Below, in pieces: positions 37,255-48,368 of a stretch of DNA of 64,000 nucleotides. Within the stretch, counting starts at the first letter, position 1; each line of letters opens with the position of its first letter. The notes below the pieces were generated by a model. It made no database searches. It was not told the origin of the DNA and saw nothing but the letters and a program-made list of their open reading frames with translations. The stretch comes from Euwallacea fornicatus (Eukaryota > Arthropoda > Insecta > Coleoptera > Curculionidae), in assembly GCF_040115645.1 (NCBI RefSeq), contig NC_089576.1, positions 2,046,001-2,110,000 on the forward strand. The letters are read 5' to 3'. Position numbers and translations under genes: made by a program.

Positions 37255-38730
37255 ATGACCTAAAACTTACCTGTTCCGATTTTCATTTTTCTACTGTACA
37301 GGATTTTCGAGAAAATCAATAAAACATGTTTTTTACGTAAACGAATTTTAAAATTGGAAAAAAAAAATTATTTTAACAATAATTAACTAAATTTTGATAT
37401 TTTCTGCAATGTATGCGGTATCCACAAGTTAAGTGCGCTGTGAAAACGAACATTAATTGCTATGGTTACGAACTGTTAGGTACTAACTGTTGGTTTGCTG
37501 TTCGTAACATGATCAATTTCACAGAAGTAAAAAGTTCAAAAAATGTCTTATTCGCTGCAAGAAAAAGTAGAAATAATAAGATTAGTTGGTGATGGGACGC
37601 GTACTTTTGGTGAAGCAGCAAATGAATTTAATCAACGACATCCAGAACGCAATATTAGTCATGTAACAGTCGCAAATATCAACAGACGTTTTGATCGTTA
37701 TGGGACAATTGTAAAACTACCGGACCAGCAACGTAATCGCGAGCCTCAAGCAAACGAAATCATTTTAGATTACTTTAATACCAATCCGCATTCAAGTCTG
37801 AGGGATGCTAGCAGAAATTTAAACATTTCTAAACCCATATCTGGGAATGTTTAAAAAGAAGTGGTAAGAAACCTTTTAAACCAAAATTTCTTCATTCACT
37901 TGAAGCTGGAGACCAAAATCTAAGAAGGGAGTTCTGTTTATGGCTCTAGAGTATGTATCAAGATGATCCTAACTTTTTAAAAAACATCCTATACACCGAT
38001 GAAGCTACGTTTACGACAAATGGTGTAGTATCGACACAAAATTGTAGAATATGGAGTGATCAGAACCCGAATTGGATAATCGAATGTGAACGACAATACT
38101 CCTCAAAAGTGAACGTTTTCTGTGGTGTCTTAAATCAAAAGATTATTGGGCCATATTTTTTCAACGAAAATTTGAATGCAGCTCGTTTCCTGAGGTTCTT
38201 TCGAAATGAGTTTAGTGACGCACTTGATGAGCTTCCCCTGAGTTATCACTACAATTTACATTTACAACTTGATGGAGCGCCCATTCATAATGCGGTTAAT
38301 GTGAGAAATTGGTTAAATGATAATTTTCCCAATCGCTGGATCGGACGAAATAGTCCTTTTATTCGTTGGCCACCACGATCTCCGGATATCACACCCATGG
38401 ATTTTTTCGTTTGGGGAACAATAAAAAATAAAGTTTATGCCACAAGCCCCGGACCCGAGAAGAGCTTTGTGCGCGTATTAGAGAGTCTTGTCAGAGCATA
38501 ACTCCACAACAACTAATTAAAGTACTGAGAAATAATTGTCGACGTGTTAAAAAATGTATACGAGAATTTGGGGGTTGATTGAAAATATCAAAATTTAGTA
38601 AATTATTGTTAAAATAAAGTTTTTTGCCAATTTTAAGATTTGTTTATGTAAAAAACATGTTTTATTGATTTTCTCGAAAATCCTGTACAGTAGAAAAATG
38701 AAAATCGGAACAGGTAAATTTTAGATCATT

Positions 38731-38766
<36 letters not shown>

Positions 38767-39028
38767 TGCCCGAGGAGGTGGAAATCTTCAAAAGGTCATT
38801 CTAATTACGAATCTGTTTTCGTTTTTGTCCCAAAAAAAGCCCTAATAGTATTTTCCGAAATTTGATCCCAAAAAATGCACGCAATAGGTTATGATTATGG
38901 GCAAAGAGGGATCGTATCCATTGGACGAACGCGCATTTTGAATATCTAATTAACAAAAAAAAAACGTCAAAATCGATTAAGAAATAAAGGTTTTACGAAA
39001 GTGTTAAATCCTTAACCCGGACACACTG
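36959..39028 (+). mobile_element. 2.07 kb Tc1/mariner-type element with about 380-bp inverted repeats
   Basis: It begins GTGTGTCCGGGTTAAGG and ends CCTTAACCCGGACACACTG, flanked by TA (36957-36958 and 39029-39030). The long arms are nearly identical inverted copies out to about 37335 and 38650, including mirrored homopolymer tracts (about 30 A at 37220 and 30 or more T at 38733). It lies within the left arm of the 36.9-43.6 kb element. The arm similarity suggests this is one of the younger insertions. Confidence 0.88.
37543..38578 (+). pseudogene. Transposase of the 2.07 kb element (two or three frame breaks)
   Basis: The frame opens at ATG 37543 (MSYSLQEKVEIIRLVGDGTR, a DUF4817-like start) and stops at about 37852. 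Another frame at 37953-38501 carries ILYTDEATFTTNG (first Asp), LQLDGAPIHNAVN (second Asp) and WPPRSPDITPMDFFVWG (third Asp). A further shift near 38470 leads to a plausible C-terminus (QLIKVLRNNCRRVKKCIREF) ending at 38578. All three catalytic acidic positions are intact; only frameshifts disable it. It is closely related in layout to the other DUF4817-type copies here. Confidence 0.85.
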
Positions 39029-40481
39029 TATATAAATGTGTGTCCAAAAATGCTTAATAAAAAAGATACAGGACGTTTTATGATAGTTTGGAAAAACATA
39101 TTTCTATTATTTTCTTCCAAAGGGCTTTTGTGATTTTATTGAAAGTTGGTACCCAAGATGTAGCCGACGGGTGCAACAACTATTGATGAGTACGTTATTT
39201 TTAGTTGCTATGGTAACCAAATAACAGGAGTGGCCTAGGAATTTTTTCGATAAATGTTTTTGTGCGTGAACAACATGCATATTTGGTCAGTTTTTCTTAG
39301 AGCTTGTTTAAAAATACACAAAAAAGTGCTCTGGTTTAAAACCGATAACGTACTCTGTTTTCCAGTAAAATGATTATGAGACACTGTAAACTGCTCATTT
39401 TATTTATTACTTTCTGTTGGAAAAGTCAGTGGTTAAGATTTAAAAAATTATAAATAAAGAAACTAATAACAACAAAACATACTTAACAAGGATCAATTTA
39501 CAAATTGTTCGAAATGTCTTCCACCACTACGAATACAAGCTCTGACTCTTTTGAGGAAGTTAAATTGTACTTTCTGTATATTTCTCTCGTTTTGTTTTAT
39601 ATCCGCAAATACATCCTCAATTCTTTGCCTTAAAAAGTTTTCACTCGGGATTGGTCCACTGTACACCTTCTCCTTTACATTACCCCATAGAAAAAAATCT
39701 AAAGAATTTAGATCGGGGCTTCTTGGAGGCCATTTTTGCGGAGCATTATACCCACGACCAATCCACTTAGTAGGAAAAGTATTATTTAAATGTCTCCTGA
39801 CATTTCTGGAGTAGTGGACAGGAGCACCATCATGCATAAGCCACATTTTTCGTCGTGTTTGCAAATCGATATGTTCTAATACTTCTGGAAGTTGGTGCGT
39901 CAAGAAGTTTAAATAATGACCACCATTTAAATTTTGAGGTAATTCAACACAGGGCCCAAAATTTTAGTTCCCAAAATGCCCACCCAGAAATTTATTTTAA
40001 ATTTATTTTGGGATTGAGTAATTACTTTTTCTCTGGGATTTTCTTCACTCCACTTATGGTTATTTCTTGAATTGAAAACTCCATTTTTTGTAAATGAAGC
40101 CTCATCTGTAAATGGTATATTTTTCGCAAAATCTGATTCACGTTCTATTTTATGGAGAATCCAATTGCAGAACGTTGTCCTTTTTTCAAAATCTGTTGGC
40201 AGCAGTTCTTGTACTTGTAATAGGTGGTACGCATATAAGGCTTGCTCTTTATCTACTCTCCATACTACGGAATGCGGTATATTTTGCATAGCACCTATTC
40301 TTCTAGTACTTAACGTATTATCTTGTTCAAATTGCTTTAATATCTGCTCTTCATTTTCAACAGTTCGTGTTGTACGCGGTCTGCCAGCATTTTCGTTAAT
40401 GTTTCTCAAACTTCCTGTCTCTCTAAGATGAAGGTCAATTGAAACAAATAGTTTTCTCGAAGGAATTCTCCTATTAGGATA

Positions 40482-41754
40482 TCAGGTAGGACCATAATAC
40501 CCTTCCGGTTTTAGGCTATTTACTCAAATCTTCATAAAATTAGTTATAATCATCGGATTTAGGTTAAATATGCGCCGTTTTGTTCGATAACTTGTTGCCA
40601 ACGAGATTCCAACTTCATTATACCCCGTTCGTAGAAGCCTACTTCCCTATTGGCAAAAAACTGGGACAGCCAATCTTCACAGACCTCTCTGGAGACCAAC
40701 TTTTTACCACCAAGCGCATTCGCCACGGACAGAAACAGGTGGTAATCACTTGGTGCCAGGTCCGGACTGTAAGGTGGATGCATCAGGACCTCCCATCCAA
40801 GCTCCCGGAGCTTCTGCCGCGTCGCAAGCGATGTGTGAGGCCTTGCGTTGTCCTGATGGAACAAGATTTTGCTTCTGTTGATCAATGCAGGCCGCTTTTT
40901 AGCCAATGCTTGTTTCAAGCGGTCCAGTTGCTGACAGTACAGTACCGAATTGAGCGTTTGACCATACTCGAGGAGCTCATGGTGGATGATTCCCTGATAA
41001 TGCCACCAAACACACAGTAAAACCTTCCTGGCTTGGCCACCGTTTGGGCTGCTTCGCCAAACTTCGACCACGACTTTTTGCGCTTACCATTGTCGTACGT
41101 GACCCATTTCTCATCGCCAGTTACCATACGCTTCAGAAAAGGGTCGATTTTGTTCCGATTCAATAGCGATTCGCAGATGGAAATTCGGTCCATAATGTTT
41201 TTTCGCGATAACTCATATGGCACCCAAATATCCAACTTTCTTGTATATCTAGCGGCATTCAAATGTCTTTTGATCGTTGTGGGTGGTACATTCAATTCTT
41301 CTGACATCGTTTTGACTGAGATATGGCGATCTTCCGCAATTTTTTCAAGAATTCCGTCGACATTTGTAGTGAGTGGTCTTCCTCCGTGGTAATGGTCGTC
41401 GGTGTCGAAATTTCCTGCTTTAAATCGTCTAAACCATTCTTCCACCGTACGAAGTGATACAGTTCCATCTCCCATAACATCATTGATCTCTTTGTGCGTT
41501 TGTGCAGTCTTTTTGCGTTGAACGAGAAAAAATTTCAAAATTCCACGAATATCTCGGTTGTTTGCTCCCATTTTTGAATGGCTATATTTTGAGAACTATT
41601 CAACCAAACTAAACAAACTGAGCGTCGTATTTTGGCTAATGATATACCCTTTCAAACACAACATAATATTGCTCGATATGACATCACATACATCTTCTAC
41701 AGCTATCGAAACGACATCTTCAAAAAACCGGAAAGGTATTATGGTCCTACCTTA
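40482..41754 (-). mobile_element. mariner element, 1273 bp
   Basis: Terminal inverted repeats TCAGGTAGGACCATAATACC (left) and the inverted GGTATTATGGTCCTACCTTA (right) are flanked by TA (40480-40481 and 41755-41756). The length is typical of full mariner elements (about 1.3 kb). It sits exactly in the TA beside the foldback element that starts at 41757. Confidence 0.9.
40559..41571 (-). pseudogene. mariner DD34D transposase with one frameshift
   Basis: The first frame (41571 down to about 41030) has the mariner HTH start MGANNRDIRGILKFF, then WFRRFKAGNFDTDD, GRPLTT, WVPYELS and MVTGDEKWVTYDN (first Asp). A shift at about 41020-41040, near AKPG/ARKVLLCVWW, moves to the second frame. That frame carries LFHQDNARPHTS (second Asp) and PPYSPDLAPSDYHLF (third Asp), ending ...IEQNGAYLT at 40559. 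Apart from the frameshift it appears full length, so it was active relatively recently. Confidence 0.9.
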
Positions 41755-41756
41755 TA

Positions 41757-42968
41757 GAGGGTGTCCTCGAATTACGTGGCCAAAATAATACCGCAGATTG
41801 TTTGAGTGAAAATAAGTCGATTTAACTAAACTTCCCTCAGTCCAAAAGTTGATAATTATGGAGCTACAGGGTGTTAAAGTTGAAAAAAAAAATCACATTT
41901 TCTTTAATACCTTTCGATTTCTTTGAGTTAATTTCACGATATTTCATATTTGAGGGTGTTTTAGGATACGAAATTCAAATTTATTAACGATTTAGTTGTT
42001 TCTTCTAGGGGGCGCCACAAGCGACCATTAGGACACATTTAAATCTCTGTAACTTTTTCGTGCCACGGTGTATATTATTTTGGTATTTAAAAACCTTTTT
42101 CCCTACCTTTTATACTTAGAAAAGGTATACTTTATTGACGTCGCTAGAAGCAACGGTTTTGGAGAAAAATGCATCTAAGCCTGATGATGCATGCAAATTA
42201 CCTTAAAATTATTTTCCGTTAAAAAAAATTAAGTTTTTCAAAAATAATTATTAGTAAAGGTATAACAATAAGTTTTCAAAATCAGATATTATCAAATAGA
42301 AAACAAAAATAATAATTAACAAAGAAACAACAACAAGCGAGAATAACACTTACTAATTAATTAAATTATTATTGGCCATACTTATGGATATTTACAGGAA
42401 CAAGAAGCGAAACTGACAAGAAAAACTGAGGGCTAAATAAAAAAACTGACATTTGAGAAACAAATTCAAGTGTTAAAATGTCAATTAAAACATAGCCAAC
42501 TGAGTTATTTACTTAAAAGCGCCAACGCAAATATGCAGCGCATTAGAATTATGCGTTTTTCTCCAAAACCGTTGCTTCTAGCGACGTCAATAAAGTATAC
42601 CTTTTCTAAGTATAAAAGGTAGGGAAAAAGGTTTTTAAATACCAAAATAATATACACCGTGGCACGAAAAAGTTACAGAGATTTAAATGTGTCCTAATGG
42701 TCGCTTGTGGCGCCCCCTAGAAGAAACAACTAAATCGTTAATAAATTTGAATTTCGTATCCTAAAACACCCTCAAATATGAAATATCATGAAATTAACTC
42801 AAAGAAATCGAAAGGTATTAAAGAAAATGTGATTTTTTTTTTCAACTTTAACACCCTGTAGCTCCATAATTATCAACTTTTGGACTGAGGGAAGTTTAGT
42901 TAAATCGACTTATTTTCACTCAAACAATCTGCGGTATTATTTTGGCCACGTAATTCGAGGACACCCTG
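41757..42968. mobile_element. Foldback element, 1.2 kb, about 430-bp inverted arms
   Basis: The left arm (41757-42190) begins GAGGGTGTCCTCGAATTACG; the right arm (about 42540-42968) ends CGTAATTCGAGGACACCCTG and is a near-perfect inverted copy. TA follows at 42969. The loop (about 350 bp) has no coding frame. It interrupts the transposase gene of the 36.9-43.6 kb element between CYQEIY and PNRRIP. Non-autonomous. A diverged relative of its arm occurs at 44840-44940. Confidence 0.85.
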
Positions 42969-43614
42969 TATATCTCTTGATAACATCTTCTTGCTGCCCT
43001 TGAATTACTACCACATTTGCCAAAAATTAAATGCATGTCGGTAAGTTCTTGGAAATTGTATCTTTCAGTCATTGCTTAAAAAAAGAAAAATTACAAAATT
43101 TTTAGAAAAGAGAAACATGACATGGATCTAAAAGACTGACTTTGCCAACAGAAAATAACAAATGAAATGAGCAGTTTGCAGTGTCTCATACTTAATCAGT
43201 TTTCTCGAAAACTGAGACCGTTATCGGTTTTAAACCACAGTGCCTTTTTTGTGTATTTTTAAACAAATTCTAAAAAAAACTGACCAAATATGCATTTTGT
43301 TCACGCACAAAAAAAAATTTTCGAAAAAATTTCTAGGTCACTCCGGTTATTTGGTTACCATAGCAACTAAAAATAACGTACTCATCAATAGTTGTTGCAC
43401 CCGTCGGCTACATCTTGTGTATCAACTTTCAATAAAGTCACAAAAGCCCTTTGGAAGAAAATAATAGAAATATGTTTTTACAAACTATCATAAAACGTCC
43501 TGCATCCATTTTATTAAGCATTTTTGAACACACATTTATATAGAATTTCTGGCATAAAATGATATAATCTACCTTCCATAACAATTTGGCACCATAATTT
43601 AGAAACATCCTGTA

Positions 43615-43860
43615 TAACATGGAGAGCACTCTAAATCGCCCACCCCAATCGCTGGATCTAAATCGAATTGAGCATCTGTGGGAACCCTTAGAGCGGAAAA
43701 TAAAATCAAATACAATTAATAATAAAAAGGACTTAAAAGAAACATTATTAGAGAAATTGAATGAAATACTGCCTAATGTATCATTGAATTTAGTTAATTC
43801 TATGAATTGACCATTACGTGCAGCATTAATGTCTAAAGGAAACCCGACAAAAAATTAAAC
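43615..43860 (+). pseudogene. Tc1-like transposase, 3' part
   Basis: The reading NRPPQSLDLNRIEHLWEPLE followed by RKIKSN is the third catalytic block of Tc1 transposases (WPAQSPDLNPIE.LW). It continues the fragment that stops at 36884, proving that the 6.7 kb in between is a later insertion. Confidence 0.8.
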
Positions 43861-44140
43861 ATTTATTGTTGGAATAATTCAGTTACATTTAGTTAATATT
43901 AGTTTAATTATACGAAATCGTACGGAGACTTTTTTGAGCAAAAATTTAAACATTTTAAAGAAAAGTTCACCTAAAATTGGAATTTCTTTCGCCAATTGCT
44001 TGATTATCATTGTCAATGGACCAAGAAATATTCCTTTTGTCAAATTGTTCCATATTTTGCCAATAAAGTGGCTTTCTTGCCTCTAAACCTCTATGTGTTC
44101 TTATGATACAGTAACGGACAAAAGTGGAGCAACAAACATA

Positions 44141-45846
44141 TTCTTGAAAATATTCAAGGTTTGGTACGACTTATTCATAAACTAGTAATATCAAAATGAT
44201 GTTAGGGCATCTAGAAATAACGCTGAAATGCAAAAAATTATAAGTTTATTCCTGAATTCAAAGCATTTAACAACAAAAACGAATAAATGTGCGTGTAAAT
44301 TTTAATTTCTTGCGTCGGATTAATCTTTGTATGCAAGTCAATGGTGGTCATTTCGAACATCTACTAAAAGTATAATTTTTTCGTGTTTATGTTTGGTATC
44401 TATGTTTTCAAGTAATTTGTATTCCATTTTTAAGTTTTGATTTTTTCCGATCCAACTGTAAGAATAGATATGTAGTACATTAAAATTATTGTTCAAGACA
44501 TGCAGCGAACTTTAAGCTTCAAATATCTCAAGAAGGAAGCTTCGTAGAGATTTTTAACAAGATACCTTTTTTCCTTAGAAAATGTAGGAAAACACAAGTT
44601 TAGTCATAAATAAATTTTATACCGGGTGATGAAAAAGTTATGCCCTTTTAAAGAGGGTTCATCGAGCGCCGACAACACCCTCTACATCGTGCATCGAAAA
44701 TGTAAACGGATTCTGATTTCTTATCCCCAAAAACCGCCCGATACGACATTTTGTGTAGACAGCAGCATTACCAACCAAGAAATTAATTTTTTTGCATTTT
44801 TGTTTGCTTTCACTTTGACGCCCTGTATTTCGAAAACCGTCCACTTTTGGACTAAGGTAAATTGAGTTAAATCGTCATGTTTTAACCTCAGAAATCTGTG
44901 GTAGAATTTTGTACAGACCTTTTAGAGACACCCTGTAGATTTAGAGTGAAGTTATTCGCAGTTGAATGTGGCATTTCGAGAATCTACTCATTTCATACTA
45001 TGCGACCTAATAACAGCACTTGAAAAATGGCTCTTATCAAACCAGATTACCATTCTTCCAAAATTAGCATTGACTCCAAGTTGTTCTGTATATCAACGAC
45101 AGAGGATCAATCACCGATCTGCATCTCCAAGGTGCAGCTCTTGCACAATTTTAAATTTGTGTTCCCTTAAAATCTTTAGAGCACGATTTTTATTTATACC
45201 AATTTTCCTTTCTGTTATTCTGCAAGAAATTGATGGAATGGCTCTGACTGTGGAAAAACATTTATTTCATCTGCTTTTTTATTTTATTCGTTGTATGTTT
45301 TGGGACTAGGCTGCGTAAAGACTCTGTGTTCTATTAGATTCCTTTTAAGTCTGGAAAATCTATCGGGAAACGGCTGACATCTTTTGGGATATCTACAAAA
45401 TAATGAGAGGTCCCTTTATTATCGTCCATACACATCTAAGATGCTACTTAAAAGCACCTTACCTAACTGCAAATATTTTAAATAAAAAATAGAAATTTGT
45501 ATTCTTTCATACTTGCCTGTTGAAATGTAAATCGGCAGCTCTTCGAGGATTTTGGTTACTTTGTACAAAACATACCCTCGTGTCATATTTTTCGTAACTG
45601 TCATATTTTCGAGTTATCGTTAAAGTAGATTTCTGACAGGAGATAAACAACGACGTGAATCTTTTGTTTCTAGCGTCACAAAGGTCACGGCCCACTATAA
45701 GGCATATTATTATTTCTTAGATACGGATTTTTTAAATTATTTCATTAATAAACGCTACAACAAGAAGAAATAACCTTTTACTATTTACATCTTAAATAGC
45801 ATAAAAAGTTTAGAATCAAACAACCAGATATGTTTAACACATATTA
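44141..45846. repeat. Interior of the 14 kb element
   Basis: It holds a diverged arm-like stretch (44624-44939, ending GACACCCTGTA) related to the foldback arms at 41.8 and 42.9 kb. A degraded minus-strand transposase N-terminus follows at 44950-45310 (readings such as INKNRALKILREHKFKIVQE). Beyond that, AT-rich sequence was not recognised. Confidence 0.5.
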
Positions 45847-47115
45847 TTGAGTTGTTCGATAATTAATGTCGTTTGATTCTCATAGATGGCTCAATTTATA
45901 CATATCGAGTAATAGTGATCTCGTCGCTTATATGCCATTTTAAAGGTTATGTTTCAGACTCTTTTCGATCGAAAATCGAACGTGATTAGTAAACAAGAAG
46001 TTGTTTTAAATTTAAGTTGAAGATGGACAATCGAAGTGAGCATTATCGACACATTTTATTATTTCACTTTCGAAAGGGCAAAAATGCAGTGCAAGCTCAG
46101 AAGACATTGTGCGAAGTTTATGGTGAGAACTGCCTTACTGAACGCCACTGCCAGCGTTGGTTTTCTCGCTTTCGTTCCGGAAATTTTAATGTCCAAGATG
46201 CACCACTCACTGGACGCCCAATCACCATTGATAACGATAAAATAAAGGCCTTAATCGAAGCTAATAGGCGAATGACAACTCGAAATATAGCAGAAAAGTT
46301 GACCATATCAAATTCAACCGTTTCTCTGCAATTAAAAAAGCTCGGGTACCTTAGCAAATCGGAAGGTTGGGTTCCTCACGAATTGAAGGAAATTCACCTC
46401 ACCCAACGCATTAACATATGCGATTCTTTGCTGAATCGTAACCAAAATGACCCACTTCTAAAAAGAGTCAGAACGGGTGATGAAAAATGGATCGTCTACG
46501 ATAACGTAGTCCGAAAACGATCTTGGACCAAACAAGATAAACCTGCGCAATCGAGGTCCAAAGCCAATATTCATCAAAAGAAGATTTTGCTATCTGTGCG
46601 GTGGGACTACAAGGGTATTCTTCATTTTGAACTGCTTCCGAGAGACCGAACTATTGATTCGAATGTTTACTATCGAAATTGAACGAAGAAATCAAAAGGA
46701 AACGTCCTGAACTCGCCAATCGCAAAGGGGCACTGGTCCATCATGATAACGCTAGACCCCGTACGTCTTTAATAACGCGTCAAAAATTATTGGAACTAAA
46801 TTGGGAACTGATACCTCGTCCACCATATAGCCCTGACTTGGCGCCATCAGATTATTATTTGTTCCGTTCTCTTCAAAATCATTTGAATGGTAAAAATTTC
46901 GATTCTGATTGAGCCGATAAATATGAGTTAAATCAATTTTTTCCTTCTAAAAATGAAGGCTTTTTCGAAAGCGGAATTTTCCAACTTGCCGAAAGATGGC
47001 GAAAGGTCATCCACCAAGATGGCCACCACATCATTGATTAATATTTATTATTAATATAAGTATGTTCACTTTGAAAAAACATAAAAAATGTGACATTAAT
47101 TATCGAACAACCCAA
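45847..47115 (+). mobile_element. mariner element, 1269 bp
   Basis: The inverted ends TTGAGTTGTTCGATAATTAA and TTAATTATCGAACAACCCAA are flanked by TA (45845-45846 and 47116-47117). The element contains one plus-strand transposase with few lesions. Its terminal repeats and protein differ from the mariner at 40.5 kb, so these are two different mariner subfamilies. It lies inside the 14 kb element, just before its right arm. Confidence 0.9.
46023..47041 (+). pseudogene. mariner transposase (near-intact, frameshift plus stop)
   Basis: It starts MDNRSEHYRHILLFHFRKGK. The HTH regions include RHCQRWFSRFRSGNF and RNIAEKLTISNSTVSLQLKK. RTGDEKWIVYDN gives the first Asp, ALVHHDNARPRTS the second, and PPYSPDLAPSDYYLFRSLQ the third, with the C-terminus FFESGIFQLAERWRKVI. 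The frame breaks at about 46677 (YYRN then stop; the second frame resumes KRKRPELANR), and a TGA follows at 46912. All three Asp residues are retained. Confidence 0.9.
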
Positions 47116-47235
47116 TATATCGACAATAATGCATTTTTAATAAATAATACCACTTCTTGCTGGCAAACTATAGTCTGTTTAAGAAAATGTAAATTCTAGC
47201 ATTCGATTTGAAATAAAGTGTCTAGAAACATTATA

Positions 47236-47972
47236 CAGGGTGTTTTCTAACTACGTGTAAAAAATTTAAAGGCGTAATCCTCGACTGATTTAGAGTCAAA
47301 AGTGTCTAATAAACATACGTCCACAAATGCCTTGTTTCCAAGATACAGGGTGTTGAAATGTGACAAGAAAAAGAGATTTTATTTCCAAAATGACTCAATT
47401 TGGGTGTTTGAATTTTAGAAAAGACAATTTTTGGAGGAATGCTTTAATGATTAATTATAAGAATTGCTGAAAATGACCACCATTACTTCATAAGAGATCC
47501 TGTATCACAAAGACGTTGAAAAAGGTTTTTAAAGGTTTGGTGGTTTGGAAACCTTTCCAGGTAAATGTGCCTCGCTGGCAAACACTTACCATCAGCAAGG
47601 CCGTAAACAAAAACCATTTTGGCCATTTCTTGATTAGTGTAATTAGGCATTTGAAAAATGTTCAAAACTGAGGTATAATCTGATTTTTGGGACACAGAAC
47701 TAAATTCTTTCACTTTAGAGAGTAAAATTCCAAAATAACACTGACTATCTTGTTTATAGTAGTGGAAGTAGCAAAAAAAATAACAATAAACAAGTTAGTA
47801 AATACCACCAAACCTTTCGAAACCTTTAAAATCTTTTTCAACGTCTTTCAGTCAACACCCTGTATCTTGGAAACAAGGCATTTGCGGACACATGTTTATT
47901 AGACATTTTTTACTCAAAATCAGTCGAGGATTACGCCTTTAAATTTTTTACACGTAGTTAGGAAACACCCTG
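47236..47972 (-). mobile_element. 737-bp foldback/deletion derivative in the right arm of the 14 kb element
   Basis: The ends CAGGGTGTTTTCTAACTACG and CGTAGTTAGGAAACACCCTG are inverted and flanked by TA (47234-47235, 47973-47974). The arms are about 120 bp. Inside, a minus-strand frame at 47483-47713 contains MPNYTNQEMAKMVFVYGLAD, then LERFPNHQTFKNLFQRLCDTG, the N-terminal DUF4817-type domain of a Tc1/mariner-like transposase. It lacks the catalytic part, so it is an internal deletion derivative of an autonomous element. Confidence 0.85.
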
Positions 47973-48368
47973 TATATTTCTGGAAAGTTCTTAGTGAGTA
48001 GAATGTAACTACCAATTAACACGCAGGGCGTCCCACTTAAGAAATCTCAACTTTGATCATTTTTCTTAAAAATGAGAACATCTGTGAAAAATATTGAGCA
48101 CATCACTAGATTCTGCATAAAAAATGTGTAATATTCTGTTTTTAACTAGTTGATAACTTTTCAGAAAACTGAATTACAAGAGGTGTCTAAAAATGCACAA
48201 TTTTCAACTTCGCCCTGTATTTTAAAAGCCAAGAGGGCCCTAATAAATCTGTTTGCGGCATCGTTCGTATTACAAAGAAAATGACACGGCTCTGCAAAAA
48301 TCCCAACCCTCGAACTGCAATAATAACGGAGATACCCTGCAGAAATGTCCAAAACTGGACATCCTGTA

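Larger units (their letters stand above)
39493..43073 (-). pseudogene. Transposase of the 36.9-43.6 kb element, split by insertion
   Basis: The minus-strand frame starts at 43073 (MTERYNFQELTDMHLIFGK, RAARRCYQEIY) and is broken at 42970 by the foldback/mariner insertion. It resumes at about 40480 with PNRRIPSRKLFVSID, then LRETGSL, an HTH region (ILKQFEQDNTLSTRRIGAMQ), LPTDFEKRTTFCNWI, and FTDEASFTKNG (first Asp). The remainder contains LMHDGAPVHYSRNVR (second Asp) and WPPRSPDLNSLDFFLWG (third Asp), ending at 39493. There is one extra frameshift near 39920. Otherwise it is well preserved. Joining it in this way places the insertion point unambiguously. Confidence 0.85.
36887..43612 (-). mobile_element. 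Tc1/mariner-type (DUF4817-like) element inserted in the Tc1-like element
   Basis: Ends CGGGGTGTTTCC (36887) and GAAACATCCTG (43602-43612) are inverted and flanked by TA. The arms are about 500 bp: left 36887-36958 continuing at 39029 to about 39410, right about 43140-43612. The left arm is interrupted by a 2.07-kb element. The minus-strand transposase gene is interrupted by a foldback plus a mariner. Removing the three insertions leaves about 2.2 kb, a normal size for such an element. Confidence 0.85.
35757..44140 (+). mobile_element. Tc1-like element with IR/DR-type long inverted repeats
   Basis: Inverted arms of about 230 bp lie at about 35757-35990 and 43910-44140; ccaattttaggtaaactt pairs with ttcacctaaaattgg, and gtttta.aggcaacata with a ttgcctctaaacc segment. 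Each arm carries a motif like CAAAAAAG.CTCCGTAC at both its outer and inner ends (35768 and 35961; 43917 and about 44112). That is the inverted-repeat/direct-repeat layout of Tc1-family elements. The plus-strand transposase is broken by stops and by the insertion of another element at 36887-43612. Confidence 0.75.
34322..48366 (-). mobile_element. 14.0 kb composite: Tc1/mariner-type element with long inverted arms, filled with later insertions
   Basis: Terminal sequences CAGGATGTTCAGTTTTGG at 34322 and CCAAAACTGGACATCCTG at 48349-48366 are inverted. TA lies on both sides (34320-34321 and 48367-48368), and the flanks are two halves of one mariner. The arms are about 500 bp (34322 to about 34835; 48366 back to about 47140, the latter interrupted by a 737-bp foldback insertion). 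Remnants of its own minus-strand transposase flank the internal Tc1-like insertion (44950-45310 for the N-terminal part, 34880-35190 for the catalytic part). Without the insertions it would be a few kilobases long. Confidence 0.85.
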
